Source of the DNA: Guptibacillus algicola
GTDB taxonomy: Bacteria; Bacillota; Bacilli; Bacillales; Guptibacillaceae
Assembly: GCF_020171805.1 (NCBI RefSeq)
Contig: NZ_JAIVAF010000003.1
Span: 372,001-436,000, forward strand
Direction of reading: 5' to 3'
Length of the DNA: 64,000 bases
The notes beneath the pieces are model-generated. The model saw nothing but the letters and a program-made list of their open reading frames with translations, was not told where the DNA came from and ran no database searches. Below are positions 1 through 8,509 of this stretch, piece after piece (positions within the stretch are counted from its first letter, which is position 1; every line of letters starts with the position of its first letter). Made by a program: the position numbers and the translations under genes.

Positions 1-264
1 GGATACTGGATTTTACCAACAACGCTTGTATCATCGGTCGGTCTATTTTTGACCATTCGATTCAGAAGTTCCATTACTGTACCGGTCACTCTAGCGATTT
101 GGTTTACAACTAGCATGATGATTTCCCAATCAGTCGACATGAAGAACTATCTCGAGTCGCTTTCGGCTGGCGTATATTCTATCGCGCTCATCGCGTCATT
201 AGTGTTCCTGTTCCTACAAATTAATCGAATCAAGCGAGGTGTACGTATTGAAGCTAACGATTGA
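1..264 (+). CDS. C-terminal part of an unidentified membrane protein (5' truncated by window edge)
   Basis: The frame is open from base 1 to the TGA at 262-264, so the gene begins before the window; an ATG at 49 lies inside a hydrophobic segment and is unlikely to be the start. The visible 87 residues hold two or three hydrophobic stretches (about residues 2-18, 29-42 and 52-70) and end in a short basic tail. It overlaps the following ABC ATPase gene by 17 bp, so it is probably co-transcribed and functionally linked to that exporter. No family was recognised; small membrane or anti-sigma-like partners often precede such ABC-2 modules, but that is inference. Confidence 0.6.
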   Translation, partial: GYWILPTTLVSSVGLFLTIRFRSSITVPVTLAIWFTTSMMISQSVDMKNYLESLSAGVYSIALIASLVFLFLQINRIKRGVRIEAND

Positions 265-1120
265 AAAAGTTACGAAGTCATACGGAGAGAAAGTAGCCGT
301 GAACGATCTTTCCTTTGAATTAACTGAAGGTGTTTATGGATTTCTAGGTAGCAACGGATCTGGTAAAACCACGCTGATGAGAATTCTGGCTAGCGTCTCA
401 AAACCTACATCGGGAAGGGTTTTGTTCGATGGTGAAGACATTCGTACGTTAGATGAAAAGTACCGAGACATGCTAGGATATTCTCCTCAACACATCGGCT
501 ACTACAAAAACTTCACTGTTCAGAAATTCATGTTGTACATCGCATCGTTAAAAGGCATCGAGAGGCAGCAAGCAAAACAAAAAGTGGATGAGCTATTGGA
601 GCTTGTGAACCTAACTGAAAACAATAAAGTGAAGATGAGTAAGCTTTCTGGTGGGATGAAACAACGTGTTGGTATCGCGCAGGCACTACTCAATGATCCG
701 CAAATCTTGATTGTCGATGAGCCTACAGCTGGCCTCGATCCTAAAGAGCGCGTTCGCTTCCGAAACTTGCTATCGAAGATCTCGGCAAATCGTATTGTCT
801 TACTTTCAACTCATATCGTTTCAGATATTGAGTTTATCGCAAAAGAAGTGATGATTTTAAAAGAAGGAGTGCTGATTCAAAAGGAATCTCCTAAAAAGCT
901 ACTAGAAGGAATCAGAAATAAAGTGTGGACAGCGACAGTAAACGAAGAAGAGGTAGCCGATCTTCAGGCTCACTTTCGATGTGGGAATATCGCTCATAAT
1001 GACGAAAGGTTCGACATTCGCCTTTTAAGTGAAACGAAACCCCATTCAAATGCGGTGCAAACAAAGCCTAACCTCGAAGATTTGTATTTGTATTACTTCG
1101 AGGAGGATGGTGTTGCATGA
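248..1120 (+). CDS. ABC transporter ATP-binding protein
   Basis: ATPase subunit of an ABC-2-type exporter, expected to drive the membrane protein encoded next. From the TTG at 248 the Walker A GSNGSGKT is at about residues 34-41, the signature LSGGMKQR at 133-140 and Walker B ILIVDEP at 153-159, followed by a C-terminal extension usual for export ATPases of this type. The TTG is preferred over the in-frame GTG at 239 because GAGGTG at 235-240 is then correctly spaced, and the protein begins MKLTIEKVTKSYG as in relatives. It overlaps the upstream membrane gene and, by ATGA, the downstream permease gene. The substrate cannot be told from sequence. Confidence 0.93.
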   Translation: MKLTIEKVTKSYGEKVAVNDLSFELTEGVYGFLGSNGSGKTTLMRILASVSKPTSGRVLFDGEDIRTLDEKYRDMLGYSPQHIGYYKNFTVQKFMLYIASLKGIERQQAKQKVDELLELVNLTENNKVKMSKLSGGMKQRVGIAQALLNDPQILIVDEPTAGLDPKERVRFRNLLSKISANRIVLLSTHIVSDIEFIAKEVMILKEGVLIQKESPKKLLEGIRNKVWTATVNEEEVADLQAHFRCGNIAHNDERFDIRLLSETKPHSNAVQTKPNLEDLYLYYFEEDGVA

Positions 1121-2244
1121 GGAGCTTATTAGGATTCGAACTGTATAAACTGTTCAAACAAAAAATGATCTATCTCACGTTTATTGGATTACTTATCATT
1201 ACATCAAGCTACATGCTGAACTTTGAGCGCCCTTCAGACGCTGAGAAGGAGTTATATAGTAAATGGGAAGGAACATTGACACAAGAAAAAGTTGAACGAT
1301 CTCAAGTTGAGAATGAAAAACTAAATGTGCTTATTGACAAACGCGTAGAGGAAATGGAAGAAAAAGGTGAGGTGGGTGCTGCTTTTTCGGAAGAGGAGGC
1401 AACTAAAGTAGGAATGTATGAGACCATTGCTTTCATCCAGGGTGCGGATGACCGTACAGCGCTCAGGTTGAGCGAACTAGAAGGTGAAGAGTCCCTTAGT
1501 ACAGCTCTTGAAACTTCTATTCTAAAGGAAAACGACTTCTCCTATTTTGCTTATAACAAGGCACCTCGTGAAATCATTGATTACACAAGTACTTTTTCTC
1601 TAGTTGTAACTGGATTGATGCTCATGATCGGCCTATCTGGAATGTATTCGAGAGAATACAGTTCAGGCGTAGAAAACTACATGCTAAGTTCTAAGAGAGG
1701 CAGAAAAGATCTCGCCCGAGCAAAAATAATCGCAGCACTCATCTATACATTCATTATTGTTGTCATCGGAGAAGCTTGGAACATCATAAGTAAAATCTAT
1801 CTGTTCGGAAACGAAGGCTGGTCGACTACGATTCAGTACATATTCAAGTATCACTTCTCTCCGTTCGGTTTCAGTATGATCGAATATCATCTTATCCAAC
1901 TCGGTATTCACCTTTTAGCTGCTTTCAGTTTTGCCTTATTAATCCTTTTCATATCATCACTTTGCAGAAATGTACTTGTTTCCTTGATTGTTAGCGGAGC
2001 GATTTTTGGTGTGCCATATTTCATCGTGGAATTAGTGCAGATGCCGACGTGGTTACGTGAAGCATTGCAATTCTCTTATTTATATATCATGAAGGTGGAT
2101 TTTTTATTTACTAACTTCAATGCTATCAACGTATTTGGACAGCCAATTCTCTATCCATTCGTTGCTATTTTGTGGATGCTCATCCTCTCTGTTTTGTTTG
2201 CTTACACAACTGTTAGGGTGATGCGTACAAAGCAAGTCGCATAA
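1117..2244 (+). CDS. ABC-2 type transporter permease
   Basis: Membrane subunit of the exporter whose ATPase ends at 1120; the ATG overlaps the ATPase stop as ATGA and has AGGAGG at 1101-1106. One transmembrane segment lies near residues 16-34, then a charged extracytoplasmic region of about 120 residues rich in Glu and Lys, then about five further membrane segments from residue 160 to the end. This 1+5 topology with a large first loop is typical of ABC-2 permeases. The substrate is unknown. A terminator follows at 2269, closing the unit. Confidence 0.88.
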   Translation: MRSLLGFELYKLFKQKMIYLTFIGLLIITSSYMLNFERPSDAEKELYSKWEGTLTQEKVERSQVENEKLNVLIDKRVEEMEEKGEVGAAFSEEEATKVGMYETIAFIQGADDRTALRLSELEGEESLSTALETSILKENDFSYFAYNKAPREIIDYTSTFSLVVTGLMLMIGLSGMYSREYSSGVENYMLSSKRGRKDLARAKIIAALIYTFIIVVIGEAWNIISKIYLFGNEGWSTTIQYIFKYHFSPFGFSMIEYHLIQLGIHLLAAFSFALLILFISSLCRNVLVSLIVSGAIFGVPYFIVELVQMPTWLREALQFSYLYIMKVDFLFTNFNAINVFGQPILYPFVAILWMLILSVLFAYTTVRVMRTKQVA

Positions 2245-2268
2245 ATGAATGAAACTCTTTAGAGAGGA

Positions 2269-2302
2269 AAAGCTAATCTGTCAAAGGATTAGCTCTTTTT
2301 TT
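2269..2302 (+). terminator. Rho-independent terminator of the ABC exporter unit
   Basis: AGCTAATC (2271-2278) pairs with GATTAGCT (2287-2294) around an 8-nt loop and is followed by CTTTTTTT. Confidence 0.9.
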
Positions 2303-2370
2303 GTCAAATTAGTAAACAGGGTGAAAATCTTTGTAGTAAGAAAGTAACGCTAAATTAGAGGGGTGATGGT

Positions 2371-2928
2371 TTGAAAAGTAAAATGAATCAGTTGTTCGAG
2401 GACAGAAGATGTGTTCATGTGCTTTATGCTTACAGTGGAAGATCGAATTATATTAAGCAAGTCGTTGGTTTTATCCAAGATGGCATTCATGCAGGTGATC
2501 ACGTGATCCTGATTGAAAATGAACCTGTCTACCGGGTTATTCATGACGAACTTTCCAAGCTGCTAACAAAAAAAGAGATGTCCTACGTCCACCGAATCAA
2601 CAACTTTGATTTTTACTTTTCTAGTGGAAGCTACCATCCTCCTGCGATTGTAGAACATTTCAATAAAGCGGTACAACCGTACGTAGAGAAAAATGTTAAA
2701 TTCAGGTCTTGGGCGCACGTGGAATGGGCATCGATGGAAGAACCTCTCCATATAATAGAAGACTTTGAGAGGATTGTAGACAACGCTGTTAATGAGTATT
2801 CGTTCCCGTTGATTTGTGCGTATGATGGGGAACGAATGCCTGACTATCTTATTAAGATTCTAATGGAAACACATCCATATATTCTTATGGAAGAGGATTT
2901 TGTGATGTCGAAACAATATCAGGCTTAG
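2371..2928 (+). CDS. MEDS-domain protein (DcmR-type sensory domain)
   Basis: A 185-residue soluble protein that consists of one MEDS domain (methanogen/methylotroph, DcmR sensory). Visible family features are the N-terminal HVLYAYSGRSNYIKQVVGFI segment, the GDHVILIEN strand, and the late ICAYDGERMPD motif near residues 145-156, which recalls the CAYD element of the family. In other bacteria the domain is linked to hydrocarbon or redox sensing and to sigma-factor regulation; the role here is unknown. The TTG start at 2371 is supported by GAGGGGTGATGG just upstream. It stands alone between terminators or with the acetyltransferase that follows 28 bp later. Confidence 0.78.
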   Translation: MKSKMNQLFEDRRCVHVLYAYSGRSNYIKQVVGFIQDGIHAGDHVILIENEPVYRVIHDELSKLLTKKEMSYVHRINNFDFYFSSGSYHPPAIVEHFNKAVQPYVEKNVKFRSWAHVEWASMEEPLHIIEDFERIVDNAVNEYSFPLICAYDGERMPDYLIKILMETHPYILMEEDFVMSKQYQA

Positions 2929-2956
2929 TCAGCAATTGTAAAGAGGAGAGGCTACA

Positions 2957-3415
2957 ATGATTACGTTACGTAAAATGACTTCTAGTGAGTTTACGTCTTT
3001 TCTTGATTCTGCCGTGGAGCGGTATGCAGACGAAAAGGTGAAGTCGAACAATTGGAATCAACGTGAGGCACGGTTGAAAGCAGAAGCGGAGTATCATTTG
3101 CTTTTGCCACTTCAAGAGAATACAGAAAATCATTATTTGTATACAGTAAGCGCTAATGATGAAGCCGTTATTGGTTCAGTATGGGTAGAACTGAAAGAGA
3201 ACGATAAAGCATTTATTCGTGACTTTCACATTCATTCAGAACATCAAGGAAATGGCTTAGGCAAAGCCGCTATGAAGGAAATCGAACGTGTAGGGGAAGA
3301 TCTAGGAGTTAAGAAAATCGGTCTTCATGTGTTTGGTCATAATACCATCGCGAGAGGATTGTATGAAACGTTAGGCTATGAGACCACAAACGTGATGATG
3401 ATCAAATCACTATGA
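2957..3415 (+). CDS. GNAT family N-acetyltransferase
   Basis: A 152-residue GNAT fold enzyme. The acetyl-CoA binding loop appears as HSEHQGNGLGKAAMKEIER (about residues 93-111, an R/Q-x-x-G-x-G/A variant), and the last third (LGVKKIGLHVFGHNTIARGLYETLGYE) is the usual beta5-alpha4 region. GAGGAGAGG precedes the ATG. The acceptor substrate is unknown. It follows the MEDS gene by 28 bp and is probably co-transcribed with it; a terminator follows. Confidence 0.88.
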   Translation: MITLRKMTSSEFTSFLDSAVERYADEKVKSNNWNQREARLKAEAEYHLLLPLQENTENHYLYTVSANDEAVIGSVWVELKENDKAFIRDFHIHSEHQGNGLGKAAMKEIERVGEDLGVKKIGLHVFGHNTIARGLYETLGYETTNVMMIKSL

Positions 3416-3443
3416 TATAATCTCTGCACGATGTGGAATGCTA

Positions 3444-3479
3444 AGGAGAGCTGTGATAGGCTCTTTTTTTTGACCACAT
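3444..3479 (+). terminator. Rho-independent terminator after the GNAT gene
   Basis: AGAGC (3447-3451) pairs with GCTCT (3460-3464) followed by a T-run; an outer ATGTGG/CCACAT pairing (3431-3436 with 3474-3479) could extend the stem. Confidence 0.75.
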
Positions 3480-3544
3480 TTTAGCAAAGTGAGAGCTAGC
3501 GAATCACTTTACATACTCAACTCTAAGCGAAAGGTGATGAACGT

Positions 3545-4585
3545 ATGAAAGCTGTTCAAGTAACAGGGTATGGAGATGTTAATAAGCTGCAGGTTGCTGA
3601 GGTTCCGATTCCTGAGCCTCGAGAAAACGAAGTTCTTGTAAAAGTAAAAGCATGTGCCATTAACAATACAGAGATCTGGATGAGAGAAGGCGCATATGGA
3701 AAGGGTTCGAAATCCGGTTGGCGACCTGAAGGCGTCCAGTTTCCTCGTACCCCTGGGTCAGATATAACGGGACAAGTTGTTAAAGTAGGGGCAGAGGTTG
3801 ATGAGTCGATGAAAGGGAAGAATGTGGTTCTCTTTCCATTTACGTCGAGCGGGGAAGAAGGCTCAGAACATATTTCCGAAGACATGAGCTTTATCGGATC
3901 AGAATATGATGGTGGTTATGCAGAATACGTTGTCTGGCCTGCAGAGCTATGCTTTGATATGCCGCTATCTAACTATATCGAAAGTGCTGTGTTTTCGGTT
4001 AGCGGGATGACGGCTTGGCACATGGTGGAACAGATTCAGCCAAAACCAGGTGAAACGGTGATGGTGACTGGTGCGAATGGCGGCGTTGGGTCGTTAAATG
4101 TTCAGATTGCTTCAAAAGTGTTCGGTGCTAAGGTCGTTGCGATCGTCGGTGATCTCGCTCTTGAAGAAAGAATGAAGGAACTTGGAGCGACGCATGTTCT
4201 ATCTTATAAGTCAGAAACCCTTGCACAAGATATACTCGATGCGAACGGCGGCCCGATCGACTCCGTACTAGACGTTGTTGGTGATGCTCTATTCGAAACA
4301 TCACTTCATGTATTGAAAAAAGGTGGCAAGTTCTGTACGTCAGGTTCTGCTGGTGGACAAAAGACAGAGCTTGATTTCCGAACGCTGTATTTAAAACATA
4401 TCACGCTATACGGCTCAGTTCTTGGGACGCGTTCCGAATTTGAGAAAATGTTAAACGCAATTGCAAATGGAAAAATTCAGCCAGTCATCGAGAGAACGTT
4501 TCCACTCGAAGCGGCGAGAGAAGCACAAACGTACTTCAAGAATGCTGGAAAGCTTGGAAAGATCGTTTTATTGCCAGAAGAATAA
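3545..4585 (+). CDS. Zinc-type alcohol dehydrogenase-like / quinone oxidoreductase (MDR superfamily)
   Basis: A 346-residue medium-chain dehydrogenase/reductase. The N-terminal GroES-like domain (MKAVQVTGYGDVNKLQVAE, with the AINNTEIW and PGSDITGQVVKVG elements) is followed by a Rossmann domain with the nucleotide loop VTGANGGVGS at about residues 177-186. Catalytic-zinc ligands of true alcohol dehydrogenases are not evident, so it is more likely a zinc-independent NADPH-dependent quinone or enone reductase. AAAGGTGATG precedes the ATG. It is flanked by terminators and is therefore likely monocistronic. Confidence 0.88.
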   Translation: MKAVQVTGYGDVNKLQVAEVPIPEPRENEVLVKVKACAINNTEIWMREGAYGKGSKSGWRPEGVQFPRTPGSDITGQVVKVGAEVDESMKGKNVVLFPFTSSGEEGSEHISEDMSFIGSEYDGGYAEYVVWPAELCFDMPLSNYIESAVFSVSGMTAWHMVEQIQPKPGETVMVTGANGGVGSLNVQIASKVFGAKVVAIVGDLALEERMKELGATHVLSYKSETLAQDILDANGGPIDSVLDVVGDALFETSLHVLKKGGKFCTSGSAGGQKTELDFRTLYLKHITLYGSVLGTRSEFEKMLNAIANGKIQPVIERTFPLEAAREAQTYFKNAGKLGKIVLLPEE

Positions 4586-4597
4586 CGCTTACGTTTG

Positions 4598-4625
4598 ACC
4601 CGTCAATGGTGACGGGTTTTTTTTT
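4598..4625 (+). terminator. Rho-independent terminator of the MDR dehydrogenase gene
   Basis: ACCCGTCA (4598-4605) and TGACGGGT (4610-4617) form a perfect 8-bp stem with a 4-nt loop and a T-run. Confidence 0.92.
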
Positions 4626-4717
4626 AGGCTGATACCCAACTTTTTCATATACAAAAGCTACCCAATTGCTTTCATGAACATACACTGCTGTAGTACTTAG
4701 AAAAGGTGGGCGAGAGG

Positions 4718-6058
4718 ATGGCAACGGAATTAACGGGACGAATCGTTTTACCTGGTGATCCAGCGTATGACAAAGCAAGAGAAAACCTTAATTTGTACCA
4801 ACCAAAGTTTCCGGGGGCAATTGTGTTTTGTCAGGAGGAAAAGGATGTATTACATGCCTTAGCATTTGCTCGAGAAAAAGGTTTGCCTTTTCGAGTCAGA
4901 GGTGGAAGACATAGCTATCAAAATTTCTCGATCGTTGATAATGGATTAGTGATCGATTTAAGTGAGATGAACGATGTAACCGTTAATGTCCCAACAAAGA
5001 CGGCGAAGGTCTCTGCGGGTGCAGATTTAGGCAAGGTGTACAATACGTTATGGAAATATGGTCTCGCCCTACCAGCTGGTACAGAATTTAGCGTTGGAGT
5101 TGCAGGGTTAACGCTAGGTGGCGGCATCGGGTATTTGTCGAGGCTCTTCGGATTAACATGCGATCATCTTCTCAAGGTGAAGATGGTTGTGCCTAAAGGT
5201 GAGAAGGGTGCAGACATTATAGAGGTGACGCGAGAGCAGCATAACGATGTATTCTGGGCATGCTGTGGTGGAGGTGGCGGGAATTTTGGGATCGTCACAG
5301 AGCTCACTTTTCGCACCCATCCGATCGACAACGTCTCGGTTTTTAAAATCGAGTGGGAGTTCGATCAACTCGAATCAGTTTATGAAACGTGGCAGGGGTG
5401 GGCTCCTTTTACCGATGATAAGCTAACGTCCACGCTCGAACTTCATGCAAAAAGTCAAAATGTGATCAGATCTCTAGGTCAGTTCGTAGGGTCGAAAAAA
5501 CGATTGATCGAATTGATTAAACCGTTAATTCAGGAAAATAAACCGAAGAAGGTGCAACTCGCCTCTCTACCTTTTAATAAAGCATTTAACTATTTCAACG
5601 ACCCAGCTGGGAATAAGCCATCATTCTTCAAACGATCTGGGTCATTTGGCTACAAGCCTATACCGAAGCGTGGGATCAAGATTATGAAACGGTTCTTAGA
5701 ACATGCGCCAAATGACAGTGCTGCAATCTGGCAACAGTCATTAGGAGGGGCAGTTTCAGAAGTGGAGACTAAAGATACTGCTTTTTATCATCGAGAGGCT
5801 CTTATCGCTCAAGAGTACAATACATCTTGGACGAACGAAGAAGAAGCGAGGGAAAACATTCAATGGGTAGTGGCATTACGAAAACAAATGCGTCCTTATA
5901 CAGATGGTGACTACGTCAACTGGCCGGATCTGTCCATCCGTGATTGGCCTAAGGCATACTATGGTGAAAACTTTCATCGATTAAGAGAAGTGAAAACAGC
6001 AGTAGACCCTTTGAACGTGTTTACATTTCAACAAAGCATTCCACCATTTCATGAATAG
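4718..6058 (+). CDS. FAD-binding oxidoreductase, berberine-bridge-enzyme-like
   Basis: A flavin-dependent oxidase of the PCMH/BBE family (the B. subtilis YgaK/YvdP type). The FAD-binding domain has RGGRHSYQ at about residues 61-68, where His65 is the expected 8-alpha-histidyl FAD attachment site. Further motifs are VDNGLVIDLSEMN and LTLGGGIGYLSRLFG. The substrate domain ends with the BBE C-terminal motif YYGENFHRLREVKTAVDPLNVFTFQQSIP. The second, cysteinyl FAD link of bicovalent members seems absent, because Val/Gly stand at the usual position (FSVGVAG). The ATG at 4718 fits AAAGGTGG better than the GTG at 4706. Substrate unknown. Confidence 0.88.
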   Translation: MATELTGRIVLPGDPAYDKARENLNLYQPKFPGAIVFCQEEKDVLHALAFAREKGLPFRVRGGRHSYQNFSIVDNGLVIDLSEMNDVTVNVPTKTAKVSAGADLGKVYNTLWKYGLALPAGTEFSVGVAGLTLGGGIGYLSRLFGLTCDHLLKVKMVVPKGEKGADIIEVTREQHNDVFWACCGGGGGNFGIVTELTFRTHPIDNVSVFKIEWEFDQLESVYETWQGWAPFTDDKLTSTLELHAKSQNVIRSLGQFVGSKKRLIELIKPLIQENKPKKVQLASLPFNKAFNYFNDPAGNKPSFFKRSGSFGYKPIPKRGIKIMKRFLEHAPNDSAAIWQQSLGGAVSEVETKDTAFYHREALIAQEYNTSWTNEEEARENIQWVVALRKQMRPYTDGDYVNWPDLSIRDWPKAYYGENFHRLREVKTAVDPLNVFTFQQSIPPFHE

Positions 6059-6064
6059 AATCAG

Positions 6065-6090
6065 ATGCTCTCGGGTGAGGGCATTTTTTT
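6065..6090 (+). terminator. Rho-independent terminator of the BBE-like gene
   Basis: ATGCTCTC (6065-6072) pairs with GAGGGCAT (6077-6084), with one wobble, before a T-run. Confidence 0.88.
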
Positions 6091-6174
6091 GTGTATACGT
6101 TTTATTAGTCATTGAGTTAATCCCCTTGTTTTGAAATAATTGATTCAAGCAATATAGCAAAGGATTTGGTGAAA

Positions 6175-6909
6175 ATGACAGTTGGGAAGAAAGTGAAGAT
6201 TGATCGCACTGACCTCTATTATGAGATAGAAGACAATGACCACGAAGTTACCATCGTTTTCGAATCGGGTTATGGATGGTCTCTCGATAACTGGGATCCT
6301 GTCAGAAGAGAAGGTAGCGAGTTTGCTAATTTGTTTTTTTATGATCGAAATGGTGTAGGGGAGAGCGAGCGTTCTGACATTTCTAAAGATAGCTTACAGA
6401 GTGCTATAAACCTTAAAAAGCTATTATTAAAAGCTGAAGTCTATCCTCCCTTTCTGTTGATCGGACATTCATATGGCGGCGTCATCGTAAGGTTGTTCGC
6501 GAATTTGTATCCTGAACTAGTAAGTGGCGTTATTCTTTTAGACTCTGTTCACGAAGATCAAAATCATCAGATGGTTCCTTTGTTCGATCATGAAGTTCAA
6601 CAAGAATATTTGGAACAATTCCATGTCGAGGCTACTCTTACTGAGTTTGAAGAAAGTCTTGAACAAGTTCGAGGGAGTGACCTTTCTTCAGTTCCACTAG
6701 TCGTGATGACAGGTGGGACGCAACCCCATCATACTAGTGCATCCATGCGGAAGTGGATGGATTTTCAGCGTAAACTCAAAGAACTTTCAACCGATAGTAA
6801 ACATGTGTTTGTAGAAGAAGCAGGACATGCCATTCATCATGATGATCCTCAAGCTGTTCTGAAAGTGGTAAGAGACATGGTGGAAGGTATAAGTTGTGCT
6901 ACTAAATGA
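6175..6909 (+). CDS. Alpha/beta hydrolase
   Basis: An alpha/beta-fold hydrolase of about 244 residues. The nucleophile elbow GHSYGG places Ser99 as nucleophile, the LLDSVHED segment follows strand 6, and the catalytic His is expected in EEAGHAIHHDDP near the C terminus. The HG-type oxyanion region is represented by VFESGYGWSLDNW. The start is uncertain among TTG 6166, GTG 6169 and ATG 6175; AAAGGA at 6159 best fits the last. The 3' end overlaps the next gene or abuts it, so it likely forms an operon with the HIT and glyoxalase-fold genes. Confidence 0.87.
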   Translation: MTVGKKVKIDRTDLYYEIEDNDHEVTIVFESGYGWSLDNWDPVRREGSEFANLFFYDRNGVGESERSDISKDSLQSAINLKKLLLKAEVYPPFLLIGHSYGGVIVRLFANLYPELVSGVILLDSVHEDQNHQMVPLFDHEVQQEYLEQFHVEATLTEFEESLEQVRGSDLSSVPLVVMTGGTQPHHTSASMRKWMDFQRKLKELSTDSKHVFVEEAGHAIHHDDPQAVLKVVRDMVEGISCATK

Positions 6910-6917
6910 GGGAGGGG

Positions 6918-7412
6918 ATGACAGAAATTAATAGAGACTGGAAATTGGACAGAATTAATTCTGCTCATCGAGGAGAAAATCCTTATGTTATTGCACGAAT
7001 GAAAAGTGGTTTTGCAGTTATTGGAGATACGCAGTTTCTACCTGGCTACTGTGTGCTGCTTCCATCGGCAAAGGTCGATACATTAAATGATCTCGATCAT
7101 GAAGAACGAGCTCACTATTTACTAGATATGAGTTTACTAGGGGATGCGATTGAAAAAGTGTGTAAACCAAAACGTGTGAATTATTCGATCTATGGTAATA
7201 CGGATACATATTTACATGCTCATATCTTTCCAAGATACAACTGGGAACCCGTTGAAAGACAAGTGAAGCCAGTGTGGTTATATCCTGAAGAAAAATGGAC
7301 TGATAAAGAACATCAGTACAACGATAATGAACATCTACCTATGAAGGAACGACTAAGGGAAGAACTCCGAAAGCGAATGAGCGAAATTTACCCTTCAAAG
7401 GAGGAAAAGTAA
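6918..7412 (+). CDS. HIT family protein
   Basis: A histidine-triad-like nucleotide hydrolase or transferase. The triad is seen as YLHAHIFPRY (His-x-His with the third position changed to Pro/Arg), preceded by the typical GYCVLLPSAKVDTLNDLD segment that corresponds to the nucleotide-binding strands. The missing third His suggests a diverged member. The ATG at 6918 with GAGGGAGG upstream is preferred; an ATG at 6906 overlaps the previous stop as ATGA. The stop overlaps the start of the next gene (TAATG), which supports translational coupling. Substrate unknown. Confidence 0.75.
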   Translation: MTEINRDWKLDRINSAHRGENPYVIARMKSGFAVIGDTQFLPGYCVLLPSAKVDTLNDLDHEERAHYLLDMSLLGDAIEKVCKPKRVNYSIYGNTDTYLHAHIFPRYNWEPVERQVKPVWLYPEEKWTDKEHQYNDNEHLPMKERLREELRKRMSEIYPSKEEK

Positions 7413-7807
7413 TGTCAGCTGGTCACCTCCATCACGTTGAATTATACGTGTCAGAGTTAAAGAGAACGATCGATTTCTGGGAATGGTTACTTGAAGAATT
7501 AGGTTATCATTCATTTCAGAAGTGGGAAGAAGGCCATAGCTTTAAGATTGGAGATACATACATCGTCTTTGTTCAAGTTGAAGAACGGTTTCAGGAACCT
7601 TCTTATCACAGGTGCCGCGTAGGGTTGAACCACCTTGCTTTCCATGCAGCATCGCGTGAGCATGTGGATGAGTTAACGAACAAGTTGCGAGCAAAAGGGG
7701 TGCCCATTCTCTATCAAGATCGTCATCCATATGCAGGAGGTGACGATTATTATGCCGTTTTCTTTGAAGATCCTGATCGGATAAAAGTAGAGATTGTCGC
7801 TCCATGA
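7412..7807 (+). CDS. VOC (glyoxalase/dioxygenase-fold) family protein
   Basis: A 131-residue single VOC module. It begins HLHHVELYVSEL, where a metal-binding His is expected, carries the second-half motif LNHLAFHAASREHVDEL with another His, and ends FFEDPDRIKVEIVAP with the C-terminal Glu ligand, so a metal site (His, His, Glu) looks intact. The start codon overlaps the HIT stop. Members include glyoxalase I-like, fosfomycin-modifying and bleomycin-binding proteins; the function here cannot be assigned. Confidence 0.85.
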   Translation: MSAGHLHHVELYVSELKRTIDFWEWLLEELGYHSFQKWEEGHSFKIGDTYIVFVQVEERFQEPSYHRCRVGLNHLAFHAASREHVDELTNKLRAKGVPILYQDRHPYAGGDDYYAVFFEDPDRIKVEIVAP

Positions 7808-7849
7808 GAAATGCATCATATATTAATGGTTTTCGAATTGAAATGAAGG

Positions 7850-8419
7850 GTGGAGAAAGTCATAACGAACGAAGAGGAATTGCTTTTGATTGTAAAAGAA
7901 GATTCTAAGATGATGCAGGTGTTAACTATAGTAAAAACTCTTAATCTTCCTGACTGGTGGGTATGTGCAGGTTTTGTGCGTTCGAAAATTTGGGATCGTC
8001 AACATGGATATGATCGTGCATCACCGTTACCTGATGTGGATGTCATTTATTTTGATAGTGATCACATCAATGAGGATGAAGAAGTGAGGTTAGAGAATCA
8101 ACTAAAGAATATCGATGGAAATTTCCCATGGTCAGTGAAGAATCAAGCAAGGATGCATGTTTTAAATGATTCATCACCGTATGAATCTTCCGTCGATGCC
8201 ATCTCGAAATTTCCTGAAACGGCAACTTCACTTGGCTTGAAATTGGATGAAGATGATCACTTAATTCTCGTTGCGCCTCATGGGTTAGATGATGCATTTA
8301 AGATGAAACTAAGACCCACACCGCATTTCATGAATAATGAACGTAGTTGGATTTATGAAAAACGAATAGTAGAAAAAAACTGGAACTCAAAATGGCCAAA
8401 TATAGAAATTACCTCTTAA
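7850..8419 (+). CDS. Nucleotidyltransferase family protein (NTP_transf_6 / DUF925)
   Basis: A 189-residue protein with the nucleotidyltransferase-like layout of the NTP_transf_6 family: WWVCAGFVRSKIWD gives the glycine-containing turn, and LPDVDVIYFD gives the acidic DxD strand used for metal binding in this superfamily. Family members are poorly characterised. The GTG at 7850 has a GAAGGG element very close to it, so the exact start is uncertain. It lies 42 bp after the VOC gene and is possibly in the same operon. Confidence 0.82.
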   Translation: MEKVITNEEELLLIVKEDSKMMQVLTIVKTLNLPDWWVCAGFVRSKIWDRQHGYDRASPLPDVDVIYFDSDHINEDEEVRLENQLKNIDGNFPWSVKNQARMHVLNDSSPYESSVDAISKFPETATSLGLKLDEDDHLILVAPHGLDDAFKMKLRPTPHFMNNERSWIYEKRIVEKNWNSKWPNIEITS

Positions 8420-8509
8420 TTTGAAACGCTGTTTCAAATTTCCTGTTATGAAGGCTCCTTCTTGTGGTATATGGTAAAAGCGATTACTTTTACGTAGAGG
8501 AGTTAACAT

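Noticed and set aside
49-264. Complete small membrane protein starting at ATG 49
   Set aside because: The same frame is open to base 1 and the ATG lies inside a hydrophobic segment, so it is the end of a larger gene.
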